The translations under genes were made by a program, and so were the position numbers. From positions 43,939 to 107,938 of the forward strand of contig JACRJZ010000057.1 of assembly GCA_016219875.1 (NCBI GenBank): DNA of 64,000 nucleotides, written 5' to 3'. Below the pieces are notes generated by a model. That model was not told where the DNA came from and did not search any database. It was given only the letters and a program-made list of their open reading frames with translations. Origin of the DNA: Verrucomicrobiota bacterium (lineage in GTDB: Bacteria > Verrucomicrobiota > Verrucomicrobiia > Limisphaerales > JACRJZ01). Below are positions 1 through 12,807 of this stretch, piece after piece (position 1 is the first letter of the stretch; each line of letters begins with the position of its first letter).

Positions 1-2514
1 TTCAGCAAGATCAACGTTTCCTGGCAAGCCGGCGGCGGCACGTTTGAGCACGAGTTCAAGTTGCCGGGCGAACCGAAACTCTGGGATGAGTTCCAGCAAC
101 ACCTCTACAACTGCGAAGCCCGGCTGGAGGAATTCAACGAGCGTAAAGTCGCGCTCTTCGGCTTCCGCGAGATCACCACGCAAGGCACACAGTTTCTCGT
201 CAACGGCCGCAAGACTTTCTTCCGCGGCACGCTCGAGTGCGCCATCTTTCCCAAGACCGGGCACCCGCCTGTGGACTTGGACGGTTGGCGCAAAGTCATC
301 CGCGCGGCCAAGGCGCATGGCTTGAACAATCTTCGCTTCCACTCCTGGTGCCCGCCCGAAGCGGCCTTCGTTGCGGCCGATGAACTCGGCATGTATCTGC
401 ACGTCGAAGCTTCCTCGTGGGCCAACCAGTCCACAACCATCGGCGACGGCAAGCCGGTCGATCAGTGGATTTACGACGAGACGGACCGCATCCTGAAATA
501 CTACGGCAACCATCCGTCGTTCGTCCTCATGCCCTACGGCAACGAGCCGGGCGGACGCCACCACGCCGCCTACCTCGCGAAATGGGTGAGCCATTTCAAG
601 GCCAAAGACCCGCGCCGGCTCTGGACCAGCGGCGCCGGCTGGCCGCAACTGCCGGAGAACCAGTGGCACTCCACGCCCGATCCGCGCATCCAGGCTTGGG
701 GCGGCGGACTCAAGAACCGCATCAACGCCCGACCGCCAGAGACACGCACGGACTATCGCGACTACGTCTCCAAGCGCACCGTGCCCGTCATCAGCCACGA
801 GATCGGCCAGTGGTGCGTCTATCCGAACTTCGACGAGATGAAGAAATACACCGGCTACCTCAAGCCAAAGAATTTTGAAATCTTCCGCGACCTGCTCCAA
901 GCGCACGGCCTGGGCGCTCAGGCCAAGCAGTTCCTCCTCGCCTCCGGCAAGCTCCAGACGCTGTGCTACAAGGAGGACATCGAGTCCGCGTTGCGCACGC
1001 CGGGCATGGGCGGATTCCAGTTGCTCGACCTGCACGATTTTCCCGGCCAGGGCACCGCGCTCGTGGGCGTGCTCGATCCGTTCTGGGAAAGCAAGGGCTA
1101 CGTGACGCCGGAGGAATACAGCCGCTTCTGCAACGGCACCGTGCCGTTGGCGCGTTTGAGCAAGCGGGTGTTCACGCCGGACGAAACCCTCCAAGCGGAC
1201 CTCGAAGTCGCGCACTTCGGCCCGGCCCCGCTGGAGAATGTGGCGACGGCGTGGAAGCTCGTCCGCGAGGACGGCAAGACGGTCGTGAGCGGCAACTTGC
1301 CGACCAGAAGCGTCCCCGTGGACAACTGCATTCCGCTCGGCAGCCTGAGTCTGGAATTGAAATCCCTCCCCGCCCCAGCGCGATACAAACTCGTCCTCAC
1401 CGTAGGACAGGCGTCGCGCCTGTCTCCATCTCCTTCCAGAAACAGGCGGGACGCCGATCCCACGTTCGAGAACGACTGGGACCTCTGGGTCTATCCGCCG
1501 AAGGTGGAGACGCCACCGCCGGCCGGAGTGAAAATCGTGGAAGAGTTGAACGACGACGCCCTCGCCACCCTCGACGCCGGCGGCAAGGTGCTGCTGCTGA
1601 TTCCACCCAAGCAGGTCAAGAACGCCGCCAAAGACAAAGTCGCGCTCGGCTTCTCCAGTATTTTCTGGAACACCGCCTGGACGCATCGCCAAGCGCCCAC
1701 CACGCTCGGCATCCTGTGCGATCCCAAGCATCCCGCGCTCGCCGATTTTCCCACCGACAGCCACAGCAATTGGCAATGGTGGTATCTCGTCACCCGCGCC
1801 GGCGCGATGATCCTCGACGATCTGCCGCGCTCGCTGCGTCCGACGGTGCAAGTGATCGACGACTGGTTCACCGCACACAAGCTGGCCCTTGTCTTCGAGG
1901 GGAAGCTTCGCCAAGGCCGGCTCCTCGTGTGCAGCATCGACCTCCAAACCGACCTGGACGCGAATCCCGTCGCCCGACAGATGCGGGCGAGCCTCTTGCG
2001 TTACATGAGCGGAGCCAAGTTCAAGCCGTCTGTGGAACTCACGGTCGAACAAGTGCGCGGCCTCATCGGCGAACCACCTGTCCTCAAGAGCGCCAACGTG
2101 AAGTCCATCAAGGCCAGCAGCGCCGAAGCCGGCTACGAGGCCGAGAACGCCCTCGACGGCGACCCGAACACGATGTGGCATTCCCAATACACCGGCGACA
2201 AGCCGGGCTTCCCGCATGAGCTGGACCTCGAACTGAAGCAACCGCTGATCCTGCGCGGCTTCACGGCGTTGCCGCGACAGGACCGCAACAAGAACGGGTG
2301 GATCAAGGGCTACGCGTGCTTCGTGAGCCACGACGGCCAGGCTTGGGGCGAACCCGTGGCCAAAGGTGAATTCTCCGCCGATGCCAAACTCAAGACCGTC
2401 TCTTTCGCGCAGCCGCAGACCGCGCGCTTCCTTCGGCTGGTCGCCTTGAGCGGCCACGCCAGCAGCGGCTACGGTTCGCTGGCAGAGCTTGATTTGCTGG
2501 AAACTGGGAAGTGA
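1..2514 (+). CDS. Glycoside hydrolase family 2-like enzyme with C-terminal discoidin domain (5' partial)
   Basis: The reading frame is open from base 1, so the gene starts upstream of the window; 837 codons are visible. The first part is the end of a GH2 immunoglobulin-like domain followed by the TIM barrel, which begins around the FLVNGRKTFFRG segment. The probable acid/base Glu lies in GNEPGG (bases 544-546) and the probable nucleophile Glu in SHEIGQW (799-801), about 85 residues apart as usual in GH2. The last 130 residues form an F5/8 type C (discoidin) carbohydrate-binding domain (ALDGDPNTMWHSQ ... GSLAELDLL). The family cleaves beta-linked galactosides, glucuronides or mannosides; the substrate cannot be told. 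The protein is probably exported, but its signal peptide lies outside the window. A GTAG-headed hairpin repeat is inserted in frame at 1402-1424. Confidence 0.85.
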   Translation, partial: FSKINVSWQAGGGTFEHEFKLPGEPKLWDEFQQHLYNCEARLEEFNERKVALFGFREITTQGTQFLVNGRKTFFRGTLECAIFPKTGHPPVDLDGWRKVIRAAKAHGLNNLRFHSWCPPEAAFVAADELGMYLHVEASSWANQSTTIGDGKPVDQWIYDETDRILKYYGNHPSFVLMPYGNEPGGRHHAAYLAKWVSHFKAKDPRRLWTSGAGWPQLPENQWHSTPDPRIQAWGGGLKNRINARPPETRTDYRDYVSKRTVPVISHEIGQWCVYPNFDEMKKYTGYLKPKNFEIFRDLLQAHGLGAQAKQFLLASGKLQTLCYKEDIESALRTPGMGGFQLLDLHDFPGQGTALVGVLDPFWESKGYVTPEEYSRFCNGTVPLARLSKRVFTPDETLQADLEVAHFGPAPLENVATAWKLVREDGKTVVSGNLPTRSVPVDNCIPLGSLSLELKSLPAPARYKLVLTVGQASRLSPSPSRNRRDADPTFENDWDLWVYPPKVETPPPAGVKIVEELNDDALATLDAGGKVLLLIPPKQVKNAAKDKVALGFSSIFWNTAWTHRQAPTTLGILCDPKHPALADFPTDSHSNWQWWYLVTRAGAMILDDLPRSLRPTVQVIDDWFTAHKLALVFEGKLRQGRLLVCSIDLQTDLDANPVARQMRASLLRYMSGAKFKPSVELTVEQVRGLIGEPPVLKSANVKSIKASSAEAGYEAENALDGDPNTMWHSQYTGDKPGFPHELDLELKQPLILRGFTALPRQDRNKNGWIKGYACFVSHDGQAWGEPVAKGEFSADAKLKTVSFAQPQTARFLRLVALSGHASSGYGSLAELDLLETGK
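1402..1462 (+). repeat. GTAG-headed hairpin repeat inside the GH2 coding sequence
   Basis: GTAG at 1402-1405 is followed by an 8-bp stem GACAGGCG/CGCCTGTC with a TCG loop (1406-1424). A related fragment AACAGGCGGGACGCC follows at 1441-1455. The segment is translated in frame as GQASRLSPSPSRNRRDADPT, which interrupts an otherwise smooth beta-sandwich sequence (YKLVLTV ... FENDWDLWVYP). It is probably an inserted REP-like element that preserved the frame. Confidence 0.7.
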
Positions 2515-2536
2515 GGAGCAGGCCAGCCCGACAGAC

Positions 2537-5500
2537 TCACTTCGCCTTGAACATCACGTTCCGGAATCTCACACCCGCATTTCCCCACGCGTAAGGCGCG
2601 AGCGTGCCGGCCGCAAACCGCGCGTGCTCCGCTTCGAGATCCTTCTGGCCGTCCACATAGACCGTGAGCCGCGGTCCGTCGAGGACCACGCGGACCTGAT
2701 ACCACTTGCCCGGCACATAGCCGCTTTCGTTCGCCGCGAGCAACGTGTAGCTGGCCCCGTCCTTCACGGTCAGCGCGCGGAAACCGCGCTCGCTGTCCAT
2801 CGACCAAAGGTAGTAGTGCTCGGCATCGGCGAGGCGGAAGGCCAGGCCCACGGTGTCATTGTCCTCCGATTGGATTTCAAAACTCAGTTCGCCGTCCCTG
2901 GCCTCGCGGCCCCGCTCGTAAACGCGCAGCGTGCCCGGACGTTCGGCTCCGGGCGACTTGCTCATCGCTTCACCCCGGTCCACGAGGGTGTTGGCGGTCT
3001 GGATGATTTCGCCATTCATCACGGTCCAGGCGCTGGGCGGCTTCGCCCCGGGTGCATCGCAGGTCCGCCAAGTGTCCGCGTTCAGTGGGACGACCGCGGG
3101 ATCAATCGTGAAACGCGCTGTGACCACGCGGCTGGCCCGATGGTTCGCGCCGAAGGACCGGGCCTGGAGCACGGCCGAATGCGTGAGCGTGAGCGGTTCA
3201 CTGTAGCGCAGCGAAGCACCGGTAGGCGCGGTGCCGTCGAGCGTGTAGCGGACCTCCTCCGCGGCAGGGTGGTTGGCCCGCAGGTTGACCGTGACCGGTT
3301 TTCGCGACGTGTCCCCGGCAGGTTCCATGACGGGCGGGCGCACGCCGTCGGGTCGCAACGCCATCCAGGCTTGGTTCGGGTAACTGCACTGACAACTCGT
3401 CGTTCCGTCCGGAGCCAAAACCAACCCGCCGACCGGCAAGACGTTGAGCCAGCAACCCGGACGCATCCCGCCGAACTCCTCCGTGGCTTGGTTCAGGTCG
3501 AGATCGAAGTAACCGAGCGTGGCTGAGCGGAAGACCATGAGGTTCCTGGCCCCAGCGAGAATGCCGCAGCCGTACGATCGCTTGAAGGGAAAGGCGCGTT
3601 CCGCCCCGGTGTCGAGGTCCCAAGCGCCGCCCTCCGCGTAGATCGTCCGGTCATTGAGGACCGGTCGCGACTGATACTTCAGCTCCCGTTCCCACACCCG
3701 CTCACCGCTCGAGAGATCGAAACAGGTCATGCGCCCGCCCAGTTCGCTGGCCAGCGCAAAGCGCGTGGGCTGGTAACTCATGAGGACTTTCTGATGCGCA
3801 GCGCTCAGGATGGTGACGGTGCCGTAGATGTTGTTTGAATTTCGCCAAAGCTCCCGGCCGCTGTCAGCGTCGAGCGCGACAAGTTCGCCCGGCTGCTCCC
3901 CGGCAGGCTTCTCGCCGCGGACACGGTCGTAGAGGGTCAAAGGCCGATCGATGAGAATCACCCGCCCGTCGCCCGCCGAAAAAGTGTTGTGCCGAATGGA
4001 ATGCCTGGCGTCGTAACGCCATTTCAGTTTGCCGGTGGCCGCGTCCAAGGCGAACAAAGTCCGAGACTCCGTCAGTTGTCCGGCGAGGTTGCCCCCCTTG
4101 AGGTAGCGGAAGGTGACGACGTGTTCAGGGTTGGCCAGTGATCCGTAAAGGATGCCTTTCTCACAGGCGAGGAAACCCCAGAGGCCTGGCCCACCGTCCT
4201 TGCCCGCCGGAGCGGAGAACGTGCCCAGCAATTTGCCGGTCTTGGCGTCGAGACGCAAACAGTGGTCTTCTCGCCGGACAAAGACGCTGTCGTCGGAGAG
4301 GGAGAAGTTGCTCCCGCTGCCGCTGGCGCCCATGAGGTGATCGCCTTCGTAGGCTTCCAGAATGCCGGGCAAGGAGTATTCCCAGAGCTTGAGGCCGTTG
4401 TAGGCGTCCACCGCGGCCAGGCTGTCCCGGCCTTCGGAGTAGAGGATGCCGTCTTTGAACAGCGGCGCCGGCGCGCGGCCGTGACGTTGCACGAGGCGCT
4501 GGTCAACATCGCTGAACCACAACATGCCCAGCGGGCCCTGGACAAGTTCATCGGCCGAGCAAAGGGTGTTCGCGGCGTCGGCATACTGGTGGGTCCATTG
4601 GCCCGCGCCTTCAAGGGGACCGCGAGTTTGGACAACCAAGGCTCCCGGCCGACCAAGGCACAACACTCCGCCGTAAGGCCGCTGCAAACGCGCGGCTTCT
4701 GCACGAGGCACGGCTGATTCCCCGGCAGCCACCGAACGGCCGGAGATGATCAAGTTCGCGAAATAGACCGGCAGACTGGTCTTCGCGAGATCGCGTTGCA
4801 GCACGGTCACGCGGGAGCCGGACAAGCCGGCCTCACTGAGCCGGGCGCGAGCGTTGGCCACGTTCGCCGGGTCGGCGTCCACCGCCACGATGCGCAGGCC
4901 GGTTCGCTGGGCCAGTTCGTAGGCCAGCGCTCCGTCACCGCAGCCGAGGTCCAAGCAGTAGCCGTTGGTCACGCCGGTACGTTGGATGATTTCCACGGCG
5001 GCGCGGCGGGCCAGTTCGTTGTTTCCGTACGGCGCCAAGGACAAACGCGGGCGACGCTCTTGAACTGGTTCGGCTTCACCGGAAAAGCAGTACAGCATCC
5101 CCTGATCGGTGCTGGCAAAAAGCCGGCCCTCCGCCACCGCCAAACCGTAGGCGGCCCCGTCCACGTTGGCCGTCCAGACTTCGTTGCTGGCCGGGAGGCT
5201 GAGGCGACGCACTTGGCCGTCGGTGCCGAGGACCGCTTCGTCGCGGGCCACGATGACTTCCACCGCCGTGGTCGAACCCCGGTGCGCGAAGCGCAGGACT
5301 TCTTGCAGATCGCGCGCGGTTTCGTTTTTGCCCTTGCGATTCACGCGCGCCCGGTCGGCCCAACGATACTGAATGAGGTTCGTGGCCGTGACCTGAAGCA
5401 GCCCATCCGGCAACGCCGCGGTGACGCCGCGCTCCAGGCGCAGCGCGGTCGCGCCCGTCGCTTGGTCGAAGGCCAAGCCATCGTTGATGAAGAACCGGTC

Positions 5501-6367
5501 GGCAACCACCGTCGCACCGCCGCCGCGCTGTCCGTTGCTTTGCAGGTGGAAATACTCGAACCGTCCATCGCTTTGACGAAACGCCGCCGGCACCGCCCGT
5601 CCGTTCGGCACGAACAACCGATCCGCGCCGGCAACGAGATAGCCTTGCGGCGCAATGCCGCTGTGCGAATAAGCGCCGGGATGAGGTTGCCCCATGAACA
5701 TCTGGTCCGCCGAGTCGTTCACCCAGCGGACTTCGCCGCCGACCGCGTCCAGCGCAAACAGAGAAATCCCATCGCTTGGCCAAATGCCCGCCGCAAAGCA
5801 GACCACACCATCGACCACGACGGGACCACCGCGGGCAGGCCAACGCGAGATCATCCGGTCGTTGCCCAGGACCATCTCGTCGTTGGGCGCGCCGCGTTTC
5901 TTCCAGTGCAACGCGCCGGTGCGGGCGTCGAGGCAGTAGAGGTGGCCATCGTCGCTGGCGGCGTAGAAACGTCCGCTCCAAAACGCGGGCGCGAACCGCA
6001 CGGGGGCCTCGGTTGGAAACGTCCAGCGCACCGAGCCGTTGGTCGCGTCCAGCGCGTGAATCTGGCCGTCCACGCTGCTGCCAAAACAGACCACGCCGCC
6101 GGCGACCACCGGCTGGAAGGCGCGGTCGAAAGTCAGGCGCGCCGAGCGCGGCCAGGCTGGCTGAGGCGGGTGGGGCGCGCGGAACGACCACGAGAGAGAG
6201 AGCTTGGCGGGCAGTGGCTCCGCGGTGTAGCCGCTCCGCGCGGCGTCGTGGCGGTAGGTGGGCCAATCAGCACGGGCCTGCTGGACCGCAGCGAGCGCGC
6301 CCGTCAGGAGAAAGACTTGGCATGACGGGAGGAGCCTTCGTCGGCGAACTTGGAATGTGGCACGCAT
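2537..6367 (-). CDS. Exported PQQ-type beta-propeller protein with embedded SAM methyltransferase domain
   Basis: The frame could start at 6460, but the ATG at 6367 gives a signal peptide (MRATFQVRRRRLLPSC then a hydrophobic stretch ending AVQQARADW), so that start is preferred (1,276 aa). After ADWPTYRHDAARSGYT, the usual opening of PQQ-like propellers, come many blades of the type 'ALDAxTGxxxWxF'. Around residues 468-545 the propeller is interrupted by a class I methyltransferase core: LDLGCGDGALAYEL (motif I) and VAVDADPANV (motif II). The propeller then resumes. Bases about 3120-3310 encode a chitobiase-type C-terminal domain (VRYTLDGTAPT), and the last 200 residues resemble a LamG/DUF1080 sandwich. 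PQQ residues were not checked. The role is probably binding or sensing in the periplasm; whether the methyltransferase is active there, where SAM is scarce, is unknown. Confidence 0.8.
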   Translation of the reverse strand: MRATFQVRRRRLLPSCQVFLLTGALAAVQQARADWPTYRHDAARSGYTAEPLPAKLSLSWSFRAPHPPQPAWPRSARLTFDRAFQPVVAGGVVCFGSSVDGQIHALDATNGSVRWTFPTEAPVRFAPAFWSGRFYAASDDGHLYCLDARTGALHWKKRGAPNDEMVLGNDRMISRWPARGGPVVVDGVVCFAAGIWPSDGISLFALDAVGGEVRWVNDSADQMFMGQPHPGAYSHSGIAPQGYLVAGADRLFVPNGRAVPAAFRQSDGRFEYFHLQSNGQRGGGATVVADRFFINDGLAFDQATGATALRLERGVTAALPDGLLQVTATNLIQYRWADRARVNRKGKNETARDLQEVLRFAHRGSTTAVEVIVARDEAVLGTDGQVRRLSLPASNEVWTANVDGAAYGLAVAEGRLFASTDQGMLYCFSGEAEPVQERRPRLSLAPYGNNELARRAAVEIIQRTGVTNGYCLDLGCGDGALAYELAQRTGLRIVAVDADPANVANARARLSEAGLSGSRVTVLQRDLAKTSLPVYFANLIISGRSVAAGESAVPRAEAARLQRPYGGVLCLGRPGALVVQTRGPLEGAGQWTHQYADAANTLCSADELVQGPLGMLWFSDVDQRLVQRHGRAPAPLFKDGILYSEGRDSLAAVDAYNGLKLWEYSLPGILEAYEGDHLMGASGSGSNFSLSDDSVFVRREDHCLRLDAKTGKLLGTFSAPAGKDGGPGLWGFLACEKGILYGSLANPEHVVTFRYLKGGNLAGQLTESRTLFALDAATGKLKWRYDARHSIRHNTFSAGDGRVILIDRPLTLYDRVRGEKPAGEQPGELVALDADSGRELWRNSNNIYGTVTILSAAHQKVLMSYQPTRFALASELGGRMTCFDLSSGERVWERELKYQSRPVLNDRTIYAEGGAWDLDTGAERAFPFKRSYGCGILAGARNLMVFRSATLGYFDLDLNQATEEFGGMRPGCWLNVLPVGGLVLAPDGTTSCQCSYPNQAWMALRPDGVRPPVMEPAGDTSRKPVTVNLRANHPAAEEVRYTLDGTAPTGASLRYSEPLTLTHSAVLQARSFGANHRASRVVTARFTIDPAVVPLNADTWRTCDAPGAKPPSAWTVMNGEIIQTANTLVDRGEAMSKSPGAERPGTLRVYERGREARDGELSFEIQSEDNDTVGLAFRLADAEHYYLWSMDSERGFRALTVKDGASYTLLAANESGYVPGKWYQVRVVLDGPRLTVYVDGQKDLEAEHARFAAGTLAPYAWGNAGVRFRNVMFKAK

Positions 6368-6841
6368 AGCAACCGGCAACTGCGCCGACACCTTGGCAGC
6401 GGAACCCCGACCGATCAAGCGCCGTCCGCTGGCGATCACCGAGACACAAGGCTGCATCAAGCTCTCGCCCGGCGCACCGGGCAGCGCAGGTTTTCAACCT
6501 GCCGTAGCGCCGACTTGTAGTCGGCCAGGCCGTGTACCTTCCAGCCGGCTGGCCTCTTCCAACGCTCGCCGGTTGGAAAACCGGCGCTACGGCAGACTCG
6601 AAAGTCTGCGCTACCCAGTGCGCCGGGCGGAAGCTTGATGCAGTCTTGACCGAGACAAGCCGCCGATTGCCCGGCGCGCGGCTCAGCCGCAGCGACGTTC
6701 CTTGTCGGCGGCGCTGGGATGGTCTTTATGGCGTTCTGCTCTGACCCGGTTGCTGCGGGTGAGACACCTGCGCGCCGTCCCATCACGCCGGCGCCGTGGT
6801 TTATTCTTGAAGGCGGGGGCGGCGGGGCCAGTCAAAACGCC
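6368..6841. other. Intergenic region dominated by a REP cassette
   Basis: This 474-bp gap separates two divergent genes (the propeller protein leftward, the hydrolase rightward). It holds the repeat cassette at 6452-6643. No convincing promoter consensus was found on either side, and reading frames across the region consist mainly of repeat. Confidence 0.7.
6452..6643. repeat. 192-bp REP cassette bounded by inverted CTGCATCAAGCT ends (copy A)
   Basis: The element begins CTGCATCAAGCT and ends AGCTTGATGCAG. Just inside the ends are CGCCCGGCGCAC and GTGCGCCGGGCG, so it is one large inverted repeat. Within it are GTAG-headed hairpins. One is GTAGCGCCGACTTGTAGTCGGC (6504-6525, plus strand). Two are on the minus strand: the GCCGGTT/AACCGGC hairpin followed by GCTAC, and GCAGACT/AGTCTGC followed by GCTAC. 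A second full copy is at 25734-25921 and a one-ended remnant at 10309-10332. Confidence 0.85.
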
Positions 6842-10266
<3,425 letters not shown>

Positions 10267-10308
10267 TCGCGTCGTCGTTGCGGGAACTTCTTGGCGACGG
10301 ATTCTGCG

Positions 10309-10332
10309 CTGCCGGGCGGGAGCTTGATGCAG
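10309..10332. repeat. One-ended remnant of the REP cassette
   Basis: GCTGCCGGGCGGGAGCTTGATGCAG matches the right end of the 192-bp cassettes at 6452-6643 and 25734-25921. The left end and the internal hairpins are missing. It lies just downstream of the esterase stop codon. Confidence 0.6.
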
Positions 10333-10405
10333 CCTAGCGCCCCACATCGGCCCCAAACTTTAGGCTTTCCCTTCTCCCCTGGCTTCGCTACAAGTCCCGC
10401 ATCTC

Positions 10406-12313
10406 ATGGGCAAAAAGCGACGCACGCCAGGCGGGTTGTCTCGTTTCCCATCTTCTCGAACCGGCCCGCCGCCCAGTGCCGGTCCCGTCCCGGCGCCCGC
10501 CGCTTTCTCTTCCCTGACCCGGCGGCGCAAGATGCTGTTGCGCGCCCTGCTCGCCCTGGTGGTCCCGGCGCTGCTCCTGGCCGTCGCGGAATTTCTCTTG
10601 AGGGTCGTCGGCTACGGCTACCCAACGACCTTCTTCGTCAAGACCCACGACGGGAAGGCGCTCACCACCAACCGCCGCTTTGCCTGGCGCTTCATGTCCC
10701 GGGCCAACGCCACCCAGCCCGTCCCGGCTTTCTTCACGACGGAGAAACCGCGCGGCACGTTCCGCATCTTTGTCCTGGGCGAATCCGCCGCCCAAGGCAC
10801 GCCCGCGCCGGCGTTCGGTTTCGCGAGGATCCTCGAAGTGATGCTGGAGCGTCAGTTCCCCGAACGGCGGTTCGAGATCATCAACGCCGCCATGCGCGGC
10901 ATCAACTCCCACGCCCTCGTGCCCATCGCGAAAGAATGCGCGCGGCTCTCGCCCGACTTGTTCCTCGTGTACCTGGGCAACAACGAAACCGTCGGCCTCT
11001 ACGCGCCGGAACCGGAGGCGTTCAATCTGGCCGCGCACCCGCAACTCATCCGGGTGATGCAGGGCGCCAAGAGGCTGCGACTGGCTCAACTCGTGGAGTC
11101 GGGCGCCCGGCGGTGGCGCGGGACGGCTTCCCCACGGCCGGCGCAAGACATGGCGTTCTTTCGCTCGCAGCGGCTCGCGTTCGACGATCCGCGCCGCGTC
11201 CCGGTTTACGAGAACTTCCGCCGGAACCTGCTGGAGATTTGTGGCGCTGCGCGGGCCGCGAACGCCAAAGCCATCGTCTCCACCCTGGCGGTGAACGTGA
11301 CGGCGTTCCCGCCGCTGGCTTCGTTGCACCGCGCCGGGCTTTCCGGCGCTGACCTGGCAGAGTGGGAGGCCGCCTTCAAGAAAGGGACCGAAGCCGAAGC
11401 CGCCGGCCAATTCACGGTCGCCCTCACGAATTACGCGGAGGCCGCGCGGCTGGACGACCACTTCGCAGAACTGCACTTCCGCCTCGCCGCGTGTCACGAA
11501 GCCACGGGCAACCGGGAGAGTGCTCGAAGGCATTTCCTGCTCGCCCGCGACTGGGACGCGCTCCAATTCCGCGCGGACGGACGCCAAAACGACCTCGTGC
11601 GCGAGGTCGCTCTCTCGATGCGCGACTTGGGCCTCGAACTGCTGGATGCGGATCGAATCTTTGCGGAGGCTGGTCAAGGCGATCACCCCGCGCCGGCCTC
11701 GTTGCTTTTCCACGAGCACGTCCACTTCAAGTTCGACGGCGACTACCTCCTGGCACGATCGTTCCTACCCCTCGTGGTGAAGTCTCTCGGACTGGCCGGC
11801 GGCGCGACGAAGGATCTTGCTTCCCGCCAGGAATGCGCCGCCGCGCTGGCCTTCACCGAGTGGGACAGCATCAGCGTGGATTCGGCCATGGCCCGCATGA
11901 CGGCCCGGCCCCCCTTTCTCGACCAAGCCGATCACGCGCGCCGGCAAGCGCAAAAGGAGCACGACCTTCAGCAGCGGCTTCAGCTTTTCCAGCAGCAAGA
12001 CGGTTTCCGGCGCGCGTCGGAGGGCTATCGCGCCGCGCTGGAACGCCGTCCCAAGGACTGGCAACTCCACTTCAATCTGGGATGTTTGCGCAACGATTTC
12101 GGAGACAAGACCAACGCCGTCCCAGCCTACCTCACCGCGGTCAATTTGATGCCGGAGGCTCTGCCGTTGCGCATCGGTCTCGCCCAAGCCCTTTGGGATA
12201 CGGGCCAGAAAGACTCGGCCCTTGCGCACTTGAACGAAGCTCTGCGCCTGGATCCGGAGTTCTCCCCGGCCAAAGAGGCCTTGGGCCAAGTCGCCGGTCG
12301 CCGCGCCCGGTGA
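10406..12313 (+). CDS. Membrane-anchored SGNH/GDSL-like protein with TPR repeats
   Basis: This 635-aa protein starts with about 40 polar residues, then one membrane segment (LLRALLALVVPALLLAVAEF). Residues 125-300 resemble an SGNH hydrolase: FVLGESAAQG (the block I Ser region), INAAMRGINS and LVYLGNNE (block III Asn). Residues 330 to the end contain TPR-like helices in two groups, including FTVALTNYAEAARLDDHFAELHFRLA and the C-terminal ALAHLNEALRLDPEFSPA. Similar proteins of Verrucomicrobia and Planctomycetes are annotated as SGNH/GDSL hydrolase plus tetratricopeptide; substrates are unknown. The long N-terminal extension may be overcalled: an ATG at 10531 directly precedes the membrane segment and is an alternative start. 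Confidence 0.7.
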   Translation: MGKKRRTPGGLSRFPSSRTGPPPSAGPVPAPAAFSSLTRRRKMLLRALLALVVPALLLAVAEFLLRVVGYGYPTTFFVKTHDGKALTTNRRFAWRFMSRANATQPVPAFFTTEKPRGTFRIFVLGESAAQGTPAPAFGFARILEVMLERQFPERRFEIINAAMRGINSHALVPIAKECARLSPDLFLVYLGNNETVGLYAPEPEAFNLAAHPQLIRVMQGAKRLRLAQLVESGARRWRGTASPRPAQDMAFFRSQRLAFDDPRRVPVYENFRRNLLEICGAARAANAKAIVSTLAVNVTAFPPLASLHRAGLSGADLAEWEAAFKKGTEAEAAGQFTVALTNYAEAARLDDHFAELHFRLAACHEATGNRESARRHFLLARDWDALQFRADGRQNDLVREVALSMRDLGLELLDADRIFAEAGQGDHPAPASLLFHEHVHFKFDGDYLLARSFLPLVVKSLGLAGGATKDLASRQECAAALAFTEWDSISVDSAMARMTARPPFLDQADHARRQAQKEHDLQQRLQLFQQQDGFRRASEGYRAALERRPKDWQLHFNLGCLRNDFGDKTNAVPAYLTAVNLMPEALPLRIGLAQALWDTGQKDSALAHLNEALRLDPEFSPAKEALGQVAGRRAR

Positions 12314-12331
12314 AACCGCGAGCGGCCCTCC

Positions 12332-12568
12332 TCATGTGCGGACGGGAGTCGTATAACTGTGCTCGTAATGAGGACTCTTGAAGAAGTCGCAATTCAGACA
12401 ATTCCCGAGCTTCATGGCCAGACTCGTCTGGACTTTGCCGCCGCAAAGGGTGCCGACGACGTGCGCGCAGTGGGCGCCATGGTCTGGATAGGCGGGACAG
12501 ATCCCCAGTTCTTTGGCTTTGGCTCCGCCCGCTTCGCGGCCGCAATGTTTGAACTCCCAGCAATTCAT
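12332..12568 (-). CDS. Small two-CW domain protein
   Basis: This is a 78-aa cysteine-rich protein beginning MNCWEFKHCGRE. Eight cysteines lie in two CW-type blocks (CWEFKHC ... CPAY ... HCAHVVGTLCGGKV ... CLNCDFF). The pattern matches the small conserved 'two-CW' proteins of environmental bacteria, probably binding a metal; the function is unknown. It runs opposite to the TPR protein, with tail-to-tail ends 18 bp apart. The Cys pattern and family match support a real gene despite its size. Confidence 0.75.
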   Translation of the reverse strand: MNCWEFKHCGREAGGAKAKELGICPAYPDHGAHCAHVVGTLCGGKVQTSLAMKLGNCLNCDFFKSPHYEHSYTTPVRT

Positions 12569-12710
12569 AAAGGTCTGCTTTCTGGCAAGTTCATCGGCGG
12601 CTTCCGGCCGAGACTGAAGAGCGGCCGAACGATTTCAGGGCCGATGATCCTGCCGCCTCCCACTGGGGAGCAGAGCCAAATCCGGTTTCTGACGAGCCTC
12701 ATTCAAAACC

Positions 12711-12775
12711 GTAGCAGCCGACATGAGGAGGCTCTGTTTCTCTTGAAGTTTGAGCCTCCTCACGTCGGCTGCTAC
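12711..12775. repeat. REPIN of family 1 (65 bp)
   Basis: It starts GTAGCAGCCGACATGAGGAG and ends with the inverted copy CTCCTCACGTCGGCTGCTAC, with a spacer of about 17 bp. The flanks CATTCAAAACC and GGTTTTGAAATC are also inverted and recur at other copies. It lies downstream of thiD. Confidence 0.85.
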
Positions 12776-12807
12776 GGTTTTGAAATCGCCTCAGACGTCA
12801 CCCAGGT

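Noticed and set aside
12700..12790. Short peptides such as SSRREEA...FEPPHVGCYG shared by many frames
   Set aside because: They are translations of the family 1 repeats, not a protein domain.
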